From the NCBI RefSeq assembly GCF_036860675.1, contig NZ_JAYKGK010000003.1:1-64000 (forward strand): a DNA stretch of 64,000 nucleotides, in the 5' to 3' direction. The position numbers were made by a program, and so were the translations under genes. A model generated the notes under the pieces. The model did not search any database and was not told the DNA's origin. It worked only from the letters and a program-made list of their open reading frames with translations. Below are positions 26,376 to 35,376 of the stretch, piece by piece. The stretch comes from Rosettibacter primus. GTDB taxonomy: Bacteria > Bacteroidota > Ignavibacteria > Ignavibacteriales > Melioribacteraceae. Each line of letters begins with the position of its first letter. The stretch's first letter is position 1.

Positions 26376-27572
26376 ATGAAAATCAAGTCATTGCTAATCA
26401 TTCTGCTGTTTTCTTTCATTTTAATTTTTGAAGATAATTTTGCTCAGTTCATAGATAACTTTGAAACGGAACTCAAAGTAGATTCTGCTGGATTAAACGG
26501 CTGGACTTATAGAACTGGAGACGGAAATGCAACTATGAAATTTATAAGTTCTAAAAAAGGTTATGCTTCTATTTTTGTCGATGCAACCAATGATAAAAGA
26601 GGAATTTGGTGGGCTTTGATTAGAAGAAGAGTTTCTGAAAAAATGAATCTTTCATTAATTAAAAATCCAAAATATGAATTCAGAATAGAAGCAAGAGTTA
26701 GAGTAAGTGACGCCCCAAAAAGAATTAATCTTCATCTCAATACTCAAAGAACTACTGATTTCCATTCTCACTTGATGGAGTATGATATTCCAGATACAAC
26801 AAATTGGCATACAATTAGTATGACAACACACAATTTTGATGCACGTCCCGACGATACAGTTTATGCTCAATTGGCTTTAATGGATTGGGGATTTGAAAAA
26901 TATCGAGTTGATATTGATTATTATAAAGTTGACATAGTAAATATCGATTCAGTTGGACCAGACTTAGGTGAACCTATACCTTATCATCCTCCTATTCCTG
27001 ACACATCAACATTTTATTATCATCTGCCTGTCAAAGAAGATTGTATTATTGATTTGTATTATTCAGATATGAATTTTAATAACTGGTTCACTTATGACGA
27101 AAATGGTAAGAAAATTAATTTGTTAACCGTAAGTGGAAATCAGTATATATTATTGAAATGGGATTTTGATAAATTCAAAAACAAAACCGCTAAAGGTTCT
27201 GCACTTCTTGAATTAACCACCTTTTCTCTTCAAAATTCTACAGACTATAAAAAAGATTTTGGCATGATACGAGTTACTGAAATTCTTGATGGGGATAGTA
27301 ATTGGAATCAAAACAATGTAACTTTAGAAAGTTTTTGTAAAGGAAAACCTTTGAATAAAGTCTTGAACAGTCAAATGATAATTGATGTTGAAGTAAATAA
27401 AATTTCTGGTGGGAAAAATTATATCACAGTATCACAGCCGGTTTTACAAAGAATCCTGGATGGAAAAACAAAAGGAATTGCAATAAAACCGCTTGGAGCT
27501 GTTGTTGCTTCATTTTATTCATCAGAGAATCTTGCATTTGGACCAAAACTTCACTTTAATATAAAAGAATAG
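26376..27572 (+). CDS. Secreted protein with jelly-roll-like and DNRLRE-like regions
   Basis: The 398-residue protein has a signal peptide (about 1-23, cut near FAQ). Residues 25-200 look like a beta-sandwich of the carbohydrate-binding kind (FIDNFETELKVDSAGLNGW at the start, LALMDWGFEKYRVDIDYYKV at the end). A Pro-rich linker leads to a second domain (about 215-398) that resembles DNRLRE/CBM96-type domains, ending in GPKLHFNIKE. No T9SS tail or catalytic motif is evident. Its position just before the carbohydrate locus suggests glycan binding, which is inference. Confidence 0.65.
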   Translation: MKIKSLLIILLFSFILIFEDNFAQFIDNFETELKVDSAGLNGWTYRTGDGNATMKFISSKKGYASIFVDATNDKRGIWWALIRRRVSEKMNLSLIKNPKYEFRIEARVRVSDAPKRINLHLNTQRTTDFHSHLMEYDIPDTTNWHTISMTTHNFDARPDDTVYAQLALMDWGFEKYRVDIDYYKVDIVNIDSVGPDLGEPIPYHPPIPDTSTFYYHLPVKEDCIIDLYYSDMNFNNWFTYDENGKKINLLTVSGNQYILLKWDFDKFKNKTAKGSALLELTTFSLQNSTDYKKDFGMIRVTEILDGDSNWNQNNVTLESFCKGKPLNKVLNSQMIIDVEVNKISGGKNYITVSQPVLQRILDGKTKGIAIKPLGAVVASFYSSENLAFGPKLHFNIKE

Positions 27573-27607
27573 ATTAATTATATTTACAAAAATTAAATGA
27601 GGATTAA

Positions 27608-28597
27608 ATGAAAGTTCTATTTATTGGCGGCACAGGGAACATCAGCACTTCTGTAAGTAAATTATGCATCGAAAAAGGTATTGACCTTTATTTGCTTAAT
27701 CGCGGCTTACGTGAAAATACCATTGAAAAAGCTAAGGCAATTAATGGTGATATAAATAATCTATCTGAAATAAAAGAAATTTTGAAAGACCATCAATGGG
27801 ATGTAGTGGTTAACTGGATAGCATTCAATGAAAAAGATATTGAAAGGGATATTGAACTTTTTAAAAATAAAACAAAGCAATATATTTTTATCAGCTCGGC
27901 ATCAGCTTATCAAAAACCACCGTTAAATCCAATCATAACTGAATCAACACCTTTGAAAAATCCTTTTTGGGATTATTCAAGAAATAAAATTGCTTGTGAA
28001 GAAATATTAAACAAAGCTTATCGCGAAGAGGATTTCCCAATCACAATTGTTCGCCCATCATTAACTTATGATACTGTTATTCCTGTTGCAATTGGTGGAT
28101 GGAACGAATACACAATTATCGATAGAATGAAAAAGGGAAAAAATATAATTGTTCATGGTGATGGAACTTCACTTTGGGTTGTTACTCACACTGAAGATTT
28201 TGCAAAAGGTTTTGTTGGTATTCTTGGAAATCAATATGCAATTGGAAATGCTTTTCACATAACAACAGATGAAGTATTGACTTGGAATCAAATTTATGAA
28301 ACGATAGCAGAAACTATAAGTGTTGAACCAAATATTATTCACATACCTTCAGATTTTATTGTTAAACATGAAATTTCTTTAATGGGAAGTTTGCTTGGTG
28401 ATAAATCTTACAGTGTAATTTTTGATAATTCTAAAATCAAAAAATATGTGCCTGGTTTTACAGCAACAATATCTTTTAAAGAAGGAATCAAAAGAACAAT
28501 TGATTGGTTTGAAGCAAAACCTGAAAGAAAAATTATCCGAAAAGAAACCGATGAGATGATGGATAGAATTATTCGTTTGTATGAAAAAAACATTTAA
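27608..28597 (+). CDS. NAD-dependent epimerase/dehydratase (extended/atypical SDR)
   Basis: The 329-residue Rossmann enzyme has the nucleotide-binding motif FIGGTGNISTSV at the start, an ISSASAYQKPP strand with the catalytic Ser region, and a YSRNKIACE stretch carrying the Tyr-x-x-x-Lys pair. The glycine motif GGTGNIS is that of the atypical SDR group related to plant CSP41 and to isoflavone-reductase-like proteins rather than classic GalE. It probably acts on a nucleotide sugar or related substrate. It follows the secreted protein by 35 bases with a GAGG ribosome-binding site. Confidence 0.85.
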   Translation: MKVLFIGGTGNISTSVSKLCIEKGIDLYLLNRGLRENTIEKAKAINGDINNLSEIKEILKDHQWDVVVNWIAFNEKDIERDIELFKNKTKQYIFISSASAYQKPPLNPIITESTPLKNPFWDYSRNKIACEEILNKAYREEDFPITIVRPSLTYDTVIPVAIGGWNEYTIIDRMKKGKNIIVHGDGTSLWVVTHTEDFAKGFVGILGNQYAIGNAFHITTDEVLTWNQIYETIAETISVEPNIIHIPSDFIVKHEISLMGSLLGDKSYSVIFDNSKIKKYVPGFTATISFKEGIKRTIDWFEAKPERKIIRKETDEMMDRIIRLYEKNI

Positions 28598-29241
28598 AAT
28601 AATCATTCTGAACAAAACAAAGAATCTCTTTAAAAATTTTTGATGTGTTTTAAGATTCTTCGTCCGCCTTTCTCGGCGGACTCAGAATGACAGTGAAAAA
28701 ATAATTCAGTCATTCTGAATGGAGCGAAGCGGAATGAAGAATCTCTTAAAAACAAAAAAATGGAATAAGATTCTTCATCCACCTTTTAGCGGACTTATAA
28801 TAACAATGGGGAAAAAACTACAATGTCATTCTGAACGAAGTGAAGAATCTCTTTAAAACAAAAAATTGGAATAAGATTCTTCGTCATCCATCCAAAGGTG
28901 AGTTCCTCAGAATGACATACAAGAAAAATAACAAAGTCATCCTGAACGAAGCGAAGAATCTTATTTAATTTATAAATATTTTGACACTAAGCCCAAGCTT
29001 TGTGAAATTTCTCCTTTTTTGTCGAAGCCGTCGCTTCAACTTACAATTTTATTATTGTGATAAATATTTATTCTTTTGATAAAAACAATTAAATGAAAAA
29101 AAACTTCTGTAAAGTATTTTCATAAAAAATATTAATATTCATTAGTCAAACTCACTTTAACCAACCATATTTTCATGGCATACTTTTTAATTAATATTTA
29201 ATTAAGTTTTCCTGCAAACCCAAAAATAATAGGAGTATTTT
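28598..29241. repeat. Cluster of dispersed GATTCTTC...AGAATGAC repeats, then AT-rich spacer
   Basis: Seven copies of one repeat lie in alternating orientation. GTCATTCTGA...GAAGAATCT copies are near 28602-28635 (worn), 28709-28746, 28825-28851 and 28936-28961; reverse copies are near 28653-28691, 28767-28803 (worn) and 28875-28916. The ends are conserved while the middle varies: short AACGAAGTG cores or longer GC-rich hairpins such as GTCCGCCTTTCTCGGCGGAC. Neighbouring copies could pair and form long hairpins, possibly ending transcription of the SDR gene. From 28966 to 29241 I see only AT-rich sequence and a TAGGAG ribosome-binding site for the next gene. Confidence 0.85.
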
Positions 29242-30093
29242 ATGAAACTAAAAGTATTTATTTTATACTTAATAATCTCATCACAAATAATTCCTCAAGA
29301 AACAAAAACAGAGAATGACCAAAAAACTCATCAGTTTGCAACAGAAAGAAAAGGAATTAATTTCATTGAAACAAAAGTATATTCCGAAGAAGAAGATGCA
29401 AGAATATTAAAGCTCTTTGAAGGATTAAGAGTTGCTGATGTTTCTGATGGAATGGACATAGTTGGTCTACCAGGGAAAGGACTTGTTGACCCCTCAATTC
29501 ATCCCGCATGGATTGACCCTGTCGATTTAACTCATCAATTCAGAGGTATTGCAATAACAGCAAGATATGTCCCTACTCAAAAATCAGATAGACCTCAACC
29601 CGGAGAAGAATTTTCTGAATGGGAAAGTAATTTTTATAATGCTTATTCAAGCGAAGCATTCACTAAATTAATTAAGCCAGGCACTGTAGTAGTAATTGAT
29701 GATGTTGAAGAAAAAGATATCGGTTCAATAGGATCATACAATATACTTGAATGGCATCGAAGAGGTGCTGTTGGTGTGGTCACAGATGCTTCTGCAAGAG
29801 ACCTTGATGAAATTGCAATCGAAAAAGTCCCTCTTTATTTCAGAAAACCAGGACGAGGAATAAGGCCCGGTCGAAATGAACTTGAATCTGTCAACCGCCC
29901 AATCGTAATTGGAGGAGTTCTTGTTTGCCCAGGGGACGTTATTGTTGCAGATAAAGATGGTGTTTGTGTTGTCCCAAGATATGTTGCCGAACAGGTGGCA
30001 AATTATGCCAGAGATATCTTAAACAAAGATAAAGAAGGAAGAAGAAAACTTTATGAAAGCATGAAAATGAAATTAGATAAAACTGTAAAGTAA
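29242..30093 (+). CDS. Exported RraA-family protein
   Basis: The 283-residue protein has a signal peptide (about 1-19) followed by an RraA / HMG-aldolase fold. Signatures are RVADVSDGMDIVGLPG (about 60-75), GAVGVVTDASARDLDEI (about 173-189) and DVIVADKDGVCVVP (about 232-245). Cytosolic members either inhibit RNase E (RraA) or are metal-dependent 4-hydroxy-4-methyl-2-oxoglutarate aldolases; the conserved TD.xxRD motif fits the aldolase type. A periplasmic copy beside glycan-use genes is unusual and its substrate is unknown. A strong TAGGAG site precedes the ATG, and the AGE gene follows 22 bases later. Confidence 0.85.
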   Translation: MKLKVFILYLIISSQIIPQETKTENDQKTHQFATERKGINFIETKVYSEEEDARILKLFEGLRVADVSDGMDIVGLPGKGLVDPSIHPAWIDPVDLTHQFRGIAITARYVPTQKSDRPQPGEEFSEWESNFYNAYSSEAFTKLIKPGTVVVIDDVEEKDIGSIGSYNILEWHRRGAVGVVTDASARDLDEIAIEKVPLYFRKPGRGIRPGRNELESVNRPIVIGGVLVCPGDVIVADKDGVCVVPRYVAEQVANYARDILNKDKEGRRKLYESMKMKLDKTVK

Positions 30094-30115
30094 ATTCACA
30101 AACAAAAATTTTCAT

Positions 30116-31474
30116 ATGAACTTTATAAGAGTATATTTATTCAAAGTAATTGTATTAAATCTTTGCTATGCTCAAACTATATTTTTAGTAACACCAAAAA
30201 ATTTTTCGATAACAAAAGTAAATGATAAACATAAAATAATTCTTAAAGAACTTAGAGATTTATTGAAATCCGATATTGAAAAATGGTATCCTTTATCAAT
30301 TGATACAATTTATGGAGGATTTTTTAGCGATATAAATTATAAATGGGAATTAAATGGAAAACAAAATAAATTTATTGTAACACAGGCACGACACATTTGG
30401 ACTTGTTCACAATTAGCAGAATTTTATAGTGACACCAACTACATAAAAATTGCAAGACATGGTTTTCATTTTCTCAGAAATCTAATGTGGGATAAAAAAT
30501 ATGGAGGCTTTTTTGACCTTGTAACAAGAGAAGGAAAACCAATTAAAGAAAAAGGAAAAATAATTAAAAGAGTTTATGGAAATTCATTTGCAATTTATGG
30601 ATTAGCTGCTTATTTCAATGCAAGCCGTGATTCTGCTGCATTAAAATTAGCAATAGAAACTTTCAAATGGATAGATAAACATAGTCACGATTCTTTGTAT
30701 GATGGTTATTTTCAATTTATATCTGAAGAAGGCATTCCGTTTATCTATGGATATGACAATACACCACCAAAAGATTACAACTCAATGATTCACGTTCTCG
30801 AAGCTTATACTGAATTATACAAAGTATGGAAAAATGATAAACTAAGAGAAAGATTATTATCACTTTTTTATTTAATCAGAGATAAAGTTGCATCAAATAA
30901 AGGTTACTTGAAATTGTATTTTGAAAGAGACTGGACTCCAATTGAATACAAATATTCAAGTTCAGATAAAAACAAAAAATTCTTTTTAGAACATATATCA
31001 TTCGGTCATGATATCGAAACTGCATATCTGCTTTTAGAAGCTGCAGAGGTTTTAGATATAAAAGATTCTGTTACAATTAATAAAGCTAAGTCAATGGTCA
31101 ATCACACTTTAATTAATGGCTGGGATTATTCAACTGGAGGAATTTTTGATGCAGGTTATTATTTCAAAAATCAAAATAAAATTACAATAATAAAAAATAC
31201 AAAAGAATGGTGGGCACAGGCAGAAGCACTAAATTCTGCATTATTAATGTCAAAATTATTTCATGATAATGAAATAAATTATTATTATTATTTTGAAATG
31301 CAGTGGCATTACATCAAGAATTATCTTATCGATAATGAACATGGCGGCTGGTTTATTGGAGGTACTGATATAATGCCTGAGAACAAAAAAATGCCTAAAG
31401 GAACCATCTGGAAAGGAAATTATCATACAACCCGAGCTTTAATTAATTGCATAAAGTTGCTCAAAGCAAAATAA
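30116..31474 (+). CDS. N-acylglucosamine 2-epimerase (AGE) family protein, exported
   Basis: The 452-residue protein has the (alpha/alpha)6-barrel signatures of the AGE / cellobiose 2-epimerase family: the QARHIWTCSQLAEFY helix, KYGGFFDLVTREGKP, the central YNSMIHVLEAYTELYK, HDIETAYLLLEAAE and the closing GTIWKGNYHTTRALINC, with several conserved His residues likely at the active site. A short hydrophobic N-terminus (about 1-20, ending CYAQ) looks like a signal peptide, so it would act outside the cytoplasm. The probable reaction is C2 epimerisation of a sugar or oligosaccharide. It sits between the RraA-like gene and the GH27 gene, 17 bases upstream of the latter. Confidence 0.85.
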   Translation: MNFIRVYLFKVIVLNLCYAQTIFLVTPKNFSITKVNDKHKIILKELRDLLKSDIEKWYPLSIDTIYGGFFSDINYKWELNGKQNKFIVTQARHIWTCSQLAEFYSDTNYIKIARHGFHFLRNLMWDKKYGGFFDLVTREGKPIKEKGKIIKRVYGNSFAIYGLAAYFNASRDSAALKLAIETFKWIDKHSHDSLYDGYFQFISEEGIPFIYGYDNTPPKDYNSMIHVLEAYTELYKVWKNDKLRERLLSLFYLIRDKVASNKGYLKLYFERDWTPIEYKYSSSDKNKKFFLEHISFGHDIETAYLLLEAAEVLDIKDSVTINKAKSMVNHTLINGWDYSTGGIFDAGYYFKNQNKITIIKNTKEWWAQAEALNSALLMSKLFHDNEINYYYYFEMQWHYIKNYLIDNEHGGWFIGGTDIMPENKKMPKGTIWKGNYHTTRALINCIKLLKAK

Positions 31475-31491
31475 TATTAAAGGAGTAAACA

Positions 31492-32694
31492 ATGAAAAAA
31501 TTTTTTACCATAATTCTAATTGCAACTTCAATTTTTGCTCAAAAATTTGAGAAATTAGCTTTAACCCCTCCAATGGGATGGAACAGCTGGAATAAATTTG
31601 GCTGCAATATCAATGAAGAGATAATTAAGAAAATGGCTGATGCAATGGTTGAAAGTGGAATGAAAGATGCTGGTTATCAATATATCATAATTGATGATTG
31701 CTGGCAGGGACAACGTGATAGTCTTGGATTTATTCAACCTGACCCGGAAAGATTTCCATCTGGTATGAAAGCTTTGGCTGATTATATTCATTCAAAAGGC
31801 TTAAAATTTGGAATTTATTCTGATGCAGGTTGGTATACTTGTGGAGGCAGACCAGGCAGTCGTGGCTATGAATTTCAAGATGCAAAAAAATATGCTGAAT
31901 GGGGAGTTGACTATCTGAAATATGATTGGTGCTATACAGAAGGATTAAATGCTGAAGGTGCTTATTTGACCATGCGAAACGCACTATATGCAGCTAAAAG
32001 ACCAATTGTTTTTAGCATCTGTGAATGGGGAAATAACAGACCATGGTTATGGGCAAAAAATATTGGTCATTTATGGAGAACTACTGGCGATATAACTGCT
32101 TGCTTTGATTGCGTTGTAGACCATGGAACATGGAAATCATGGGGAGTTATGCAAATACTTGATATGCAAAAAGGATTACGTGCTTACGCAGGTCCAGACC
32201 ACTGGAATGACCCTGATATGCTTGAAGTTGGAAATGGTATGTCTGTCAATGAAGATAGAGCCCATTTTTCTATGTGGTGTATGCTTGCAGCTCCATTAAT
32301 TGCTGGTAATGATTTATCAAACATGACAAATGAAACAAAAGAAATTTTGACAAATAAAGAAGTAATTGCAGTTAATCAAGATTCACTTGGAATTCAAGGT
32401 TTTAAATATTTTGAAAATGATGGACTTGAAATTTGGTTCAAGCCACTGATGCATGATAACTGGGCTGTGTGCTTCTTAAATCGTTCAACAAAACCGATAG
32501 AACTTAATTTTCAATGGAATAATTATATTGTTATTGATTCACTATTTAATAAAGAAGCTAACTTCAGAAATAATATTTATCAAATACGAGATTTGTGGTT
32601 AAAGAAAGATATAGGAACAACCGAAAAAAATTTTCATTCAGTTATACCTTCACACGATGTTATTATGCTTAGATTAAAACCAATTAAAAAATAA
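31492..32694 (+). CDS. Alpha-galactosidase, glycoside hydrolase family 27
   Basis: The 400-residue enzyme has a signal peptide (about 1-16) and a GH27 catalytic domain beginning at LALTPPMGWNSWNKFGC. The nucleophile is D145 in YLKYDWC and the acid/base is D200 in WRTTGDI; the family stretch GPDHWNDPDMLEVGN follows, then a C-terminal beta-sandwich domain (about 310-400). It should remove terminal alpha-galactose (or, in some members, arabinose or N-acetylgalactosamine) from oligosaccharides in the periplasm or outside. It has a strong AAAGGAG ribosome-binding site and ends the three-gene plus-strand operon. Confidence 0.95.
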   Translation: MKKFFTIILIATSIFAQKFEKLALTPPMGWNSWNKFGCNINEEIIKKMADAMVESGMKDAGYQYIIIDDCWQGQRDSLGFIQPDPERFPSGMKALADYIHSKGLKFGIYSDAGWYTCGGRPGSRGYEFQDAKKYAEWGVDYLKYDWCYTEGLNAEGAYLTMRNALYAAKRPIVFSICEWGNNRPWLWAKNIGHLWRTTGDITACFDCVVDHGTWKSWGVMQILDMQKGLRAYAGPDHWNDPDMLEVGNGMSVNEDRAHFSMWCMLAAPLIAGNDLSNMTNETKEILTNKEVIAVNQDSLGIQGFKYFENDGLEIWFKPLMHDNWAVCFLNRSTKPIELNFQWNNYIVIDSLFNKEANFRNNIYQIRDLWLKKDIGTTEKNFHSVIPSHDVIMLRLKPIKK

Positions 32695-32720
32695 TTTCTA
32701 ATTGTAATTTTAAAAACAAA

Positions 32721-32750
32721 AAGGCTGACCCTATTTGAGTCAGCCTTTTT
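32721..32750. terminator. Bidirectional terminator between the GH27 and beta-helix genes
   Basis: A perfect stem, AAGGCTGAC (32721-32729) with GTCAGCCTT (32739-32747), encloses a 9-base loop. It is flanked by an A-run on the left and a T-run on the right, so it can terminate transcription from both sides. It lies between two convergent genes. Confidence 0.9.
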
Positions 32751-32767
32751 ATTAAATTAGCAACTAA

Positions 32768-35311
32768 TTACTTGAGCAAAATCATTTTCTTATAAGTCTT
32801 AAAATCACCTGCTTCAATTCCATAGAAATAAACACCGGATGCTAAACCTCTTGCATTAAATTCAACAGAATAAACTCCAGCCCCCATAAATTTATCAACA
32901 AGTGTAACTACTTTTTGACCAAGAATATTGTAGACTGTCAATTTAACATTTGAAGGTTTAGCAATTGAGAAATTAATTGTTGTTGTTGGGTTGAATGGAT
33001 TAGGATAGTTCTGTTCAAGTGCATAACCATTTGGAATTTGATTGAGGTCTTTCAATGAACTTACAACAGTAACTTTTATAAATTGAATAACATCAAGATT
33101 AACATTAGAGCCTGTTAAAGTAACTGTATGTTTACCTTCATTAAGAGAAAATTTATCAGTGAGATATGACAGCCCTGTTGAATCAGATTTGCTTTCAAGT
33201 GTAGCTGTTAGTTTCTCGGTACCATCTATTTTAACACTAAGTGCTTGTGGACCACTATAATTTTGATAAAGAATATTCAATGCATAAGTACCACTTGCAG
33301 GTGCATTTACATCAAATGAAACTGAACCACCTGTATTAAGAGCAACTGCCTTAAACCAGCTTGGAACCCATATAGCACCTTCTACTTGAGGTTGAACGAG
33401 GTCATAATCTGTTACATCGGCACCTGTTAATTCCTTAATTATCTGTCCATCTTTTAATATTCTAATACCAGCAAAATTTTGCCAACCCCAGGATTTTTCG
33501 ATTCTTACAGTATTTGTACCCTTCTTGAATGTTAGTGCTCCAGCTTCAATAATATCTGATTGTTTTACTACAACCCATTGCCAGCTGTTAATATCAATAC
33601 CAGCTGCAGGACCTGAAGCAGGGTCAAAAATCAATTCCCCCCAGCCATGAGCAGCATCATGAATTTCTACACCATTTACATATGTATGTTGACCTCTCAT
33701 ACCATTACCACGCATATGCTGATAAATACCCAAATCATATTCTCCCTCTTCAGGTAAATCAAATGTCCATTCAATATACCCACCTGCATCCATTACAAAA
33801 TAAACAAATCCAGATACTGATTTAACTTGTGCAGCACCGCCAAGTGTGGTTTTTTCAGCTTCATAGGAAGAAATAATATCATACTGATAAATTGGTCCAG
33901 CAAGTTTTCTTAATTGTTCGACATATTGTTCCTTATTCTTTTCGAAAACAGCTTTTTTATCAGGGAACCAGTTCAAATCACCTAATGGCAATCCATCGGT
34001 TCCAGCAGTCAACAGGAAAGCTGGTTCAGTATAAGAAAAGTTTTCTGGTAATGGCCAGCTTGGGCAAGTATTACAAATTGTTCCATCAGGATTTTGGGGC
34101 AGATTATAAAAATATGTAGGTATTGATGAAGCCCCTGCTCTTATGCCAGTAACATTTTCAATCATATTAGGAATAATTTCAGATGGATATACAGGGAAAT
34201 TCGGTCTTTGATCTAACCAGAATGTATCTTTTACTACCATGTTTTCATACTTGCTTAAGAAATCTTCTTTGAGTACAGGTCCAACAAATGGTTGCTTTCT
34301 AATGTTATTTGCATTAAAGAATGTAATAAACTGCGGATCTAACCAAGCAGCAGTATTGGCAAATAAAATTCTACGGCTTTGTTCAGGTCCGTATTTAGTC
34401 GGTAATGCTCCAAAAGCAAATATGCCAGATGTTGTTGCACGTGGGTCTCTATTTGGGCTATCCAATTCAGTTTGATTGTGAGCTTCTCCATGCCAGAATG
34501 GATTTATAAGTAAATTATTTGCAAAGTATGCTTCATAGAGCCATGGTGTTGTATTAATACTTCTGCCATTAAATACTATTGTATTGTGATTGAATCTCAA
34601 ATATTTTGCTGTACCACTTTCAATCTGCAAAGAAGTAAAACCAATGTTAAAGAATGTATTGTTTTCGATAATTACTGTATCAGCATCATTCCATATTGAA
34701 ATACCACGGCCTGTCCAAATTTGTGTTGGAGGTGATTCCAGTAAATTTCTATAAACGCAGTTAGTAATTATAATATCATTATTTTTACCTGTCCATGCAA
34801 CAAGAGCAAAATTGGTTCTTTCAAAAATGCAATGGTCAAAAACAAAACGAGAATCGCTGGCATCTACCTGAATTGGCTGGTATGCTGTTTGAACCCCCGC
34901 ATCGTCACAACCAATAAAATAAATGTTCTTAAATGTAATGCTACCACCGCCTGTAATTAAACGCGCTGTAACAGAACCATCAGGTCTGGATACTCTTTGA
35001 ATTACTGCTGGAAATTTATCTGGATTTTTGGGATCTGGTGGCTCGCCAACTATTCTTAAATGCCAACCATCATTTTTAATTTCTTCTGTAACCCAGTAAA
35101 TTCCTCCAGCTCGTAATTTGTATACTCTTCCTTCAGGTCTATTTACATCATTATTAATTGCGTTTGTTAAAGCATCAACAACAAAATTACCCTGATTATC
35201 AAGATACTCTACAACAAGAGTATCGCCCTGTTGTGCGCTGACTTTTTTAGTCGGTAAAATTATCAATCCTACAATTAGCAAAAGAAATAGTATTTTGAAA
35301 AAATGTTTCAT
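32768..35311 (-). CDS. T9SS-secreted right-handed beta-helix protein with CBM-like modules
   Basis: I start this gene at the ATG at 35311, 9 bases after GGAGG; an ATG at 35320 touches the GGAGG. After a signal peptide ending KKVSAQ, residues about 30-400 form a right-handed beta-helix like those of polysaccharide lyases and DUF4957/DUF5123 proteins (NNDIIITNCVYRNLL and ADTVIIENNTFFNIG are rungs). Two beta-sandwich carbohydrate-binding-like modules (about 490-620 and 640-755) follow. The C-terminus is a T9SS type A sorting domain (LEQNYPNPFNPTTTINFSI, ending YKKMILLK). It is probably a surface or secreted glycan-binding or glycan-cleaving protein; catalytic residues are not identifiable. Confidence 0.85.
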   Translation of the reverse strand: MKHFFKILFLLLIVGLIILPTKKVSAQQGDTLVVEYLDNQGNFVVDALTNAINNDVNRPEGRVYKLRAGGIYWVTEEIKNDGWHLRIVGEPPDPKNPDKFPAVIQRVSRPDGSVTARLITGGGSITFKNIYFIGCDDAGVQTAYQPIQVDASDSRFVFDHCIFERTNFALVAWTGKNNDIIITNCVYRNLLESPPTQIWTGRGISIWNDADTVIIENNTFFNIGFTSLQIESGTAKYLRFNHNTIVFNGRSINTTPWLYEAYFANNLLINPFWHGEAHNQTELDSPNRDPRATTSGIFAFGALPTKYGPEQSRRILFANTAAWLDPQFITFFNANNIRKQPFVGPVLKEDFLSKYENMVVKDTFWLDQRPNFPVYPSEIIPNMIENVTGIRAGASSIPTYFYNLPQNPDGTICNTCPSWPLPENFSYTEPAFLLTAGTDGLPLGDLNWFPDKKAVFEKNKEQYVEQLRKLAGPIYQYDIISSYEAEKTTLGGAAQVKSVSGFVYFVMDAGGYIEWTFDLPEEGEYDLGIYQHMRGNGMRGQHTYVNGVEIHDAAHGWGELIFDPASGPAAGIDINSWQWVVVKQSDIIEAGALTFKKGTNTVRIEKSWGWQNFAGIRILKDGQIIKELTGADVTDYDLVQPQVEGAIWVPSWFKAVALNTGGSVSFDVNAPASGTYALNILYQNYSGPQALSVKIDGTEKLTATLESKSDSTGLSYLTDKFSLNEGKHTVTLTGSNVNLDVIQFIKVTVVSSLKDLNQIPNGYALEQNYPNPFNPTTTINFSIAKPSNVKLTVYNILGQKVVTLVDKFMGAGVYSVEFNARGLASGVYFYGIEAGDFKTYKKMILLK

Positions 35312-35376
35312 AAGAACCATCCTCCATATATTTTGATGAAATAATTTAATTAAGTGAAAGAAACACTCCTTATTTG

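Noticed and set aside
28602..28961. Repeat cluster considered as a CRISPR array
   Set aside because: Units alternate in orientation, differ in length and core, have no regular spacers, and no cas gene is present.
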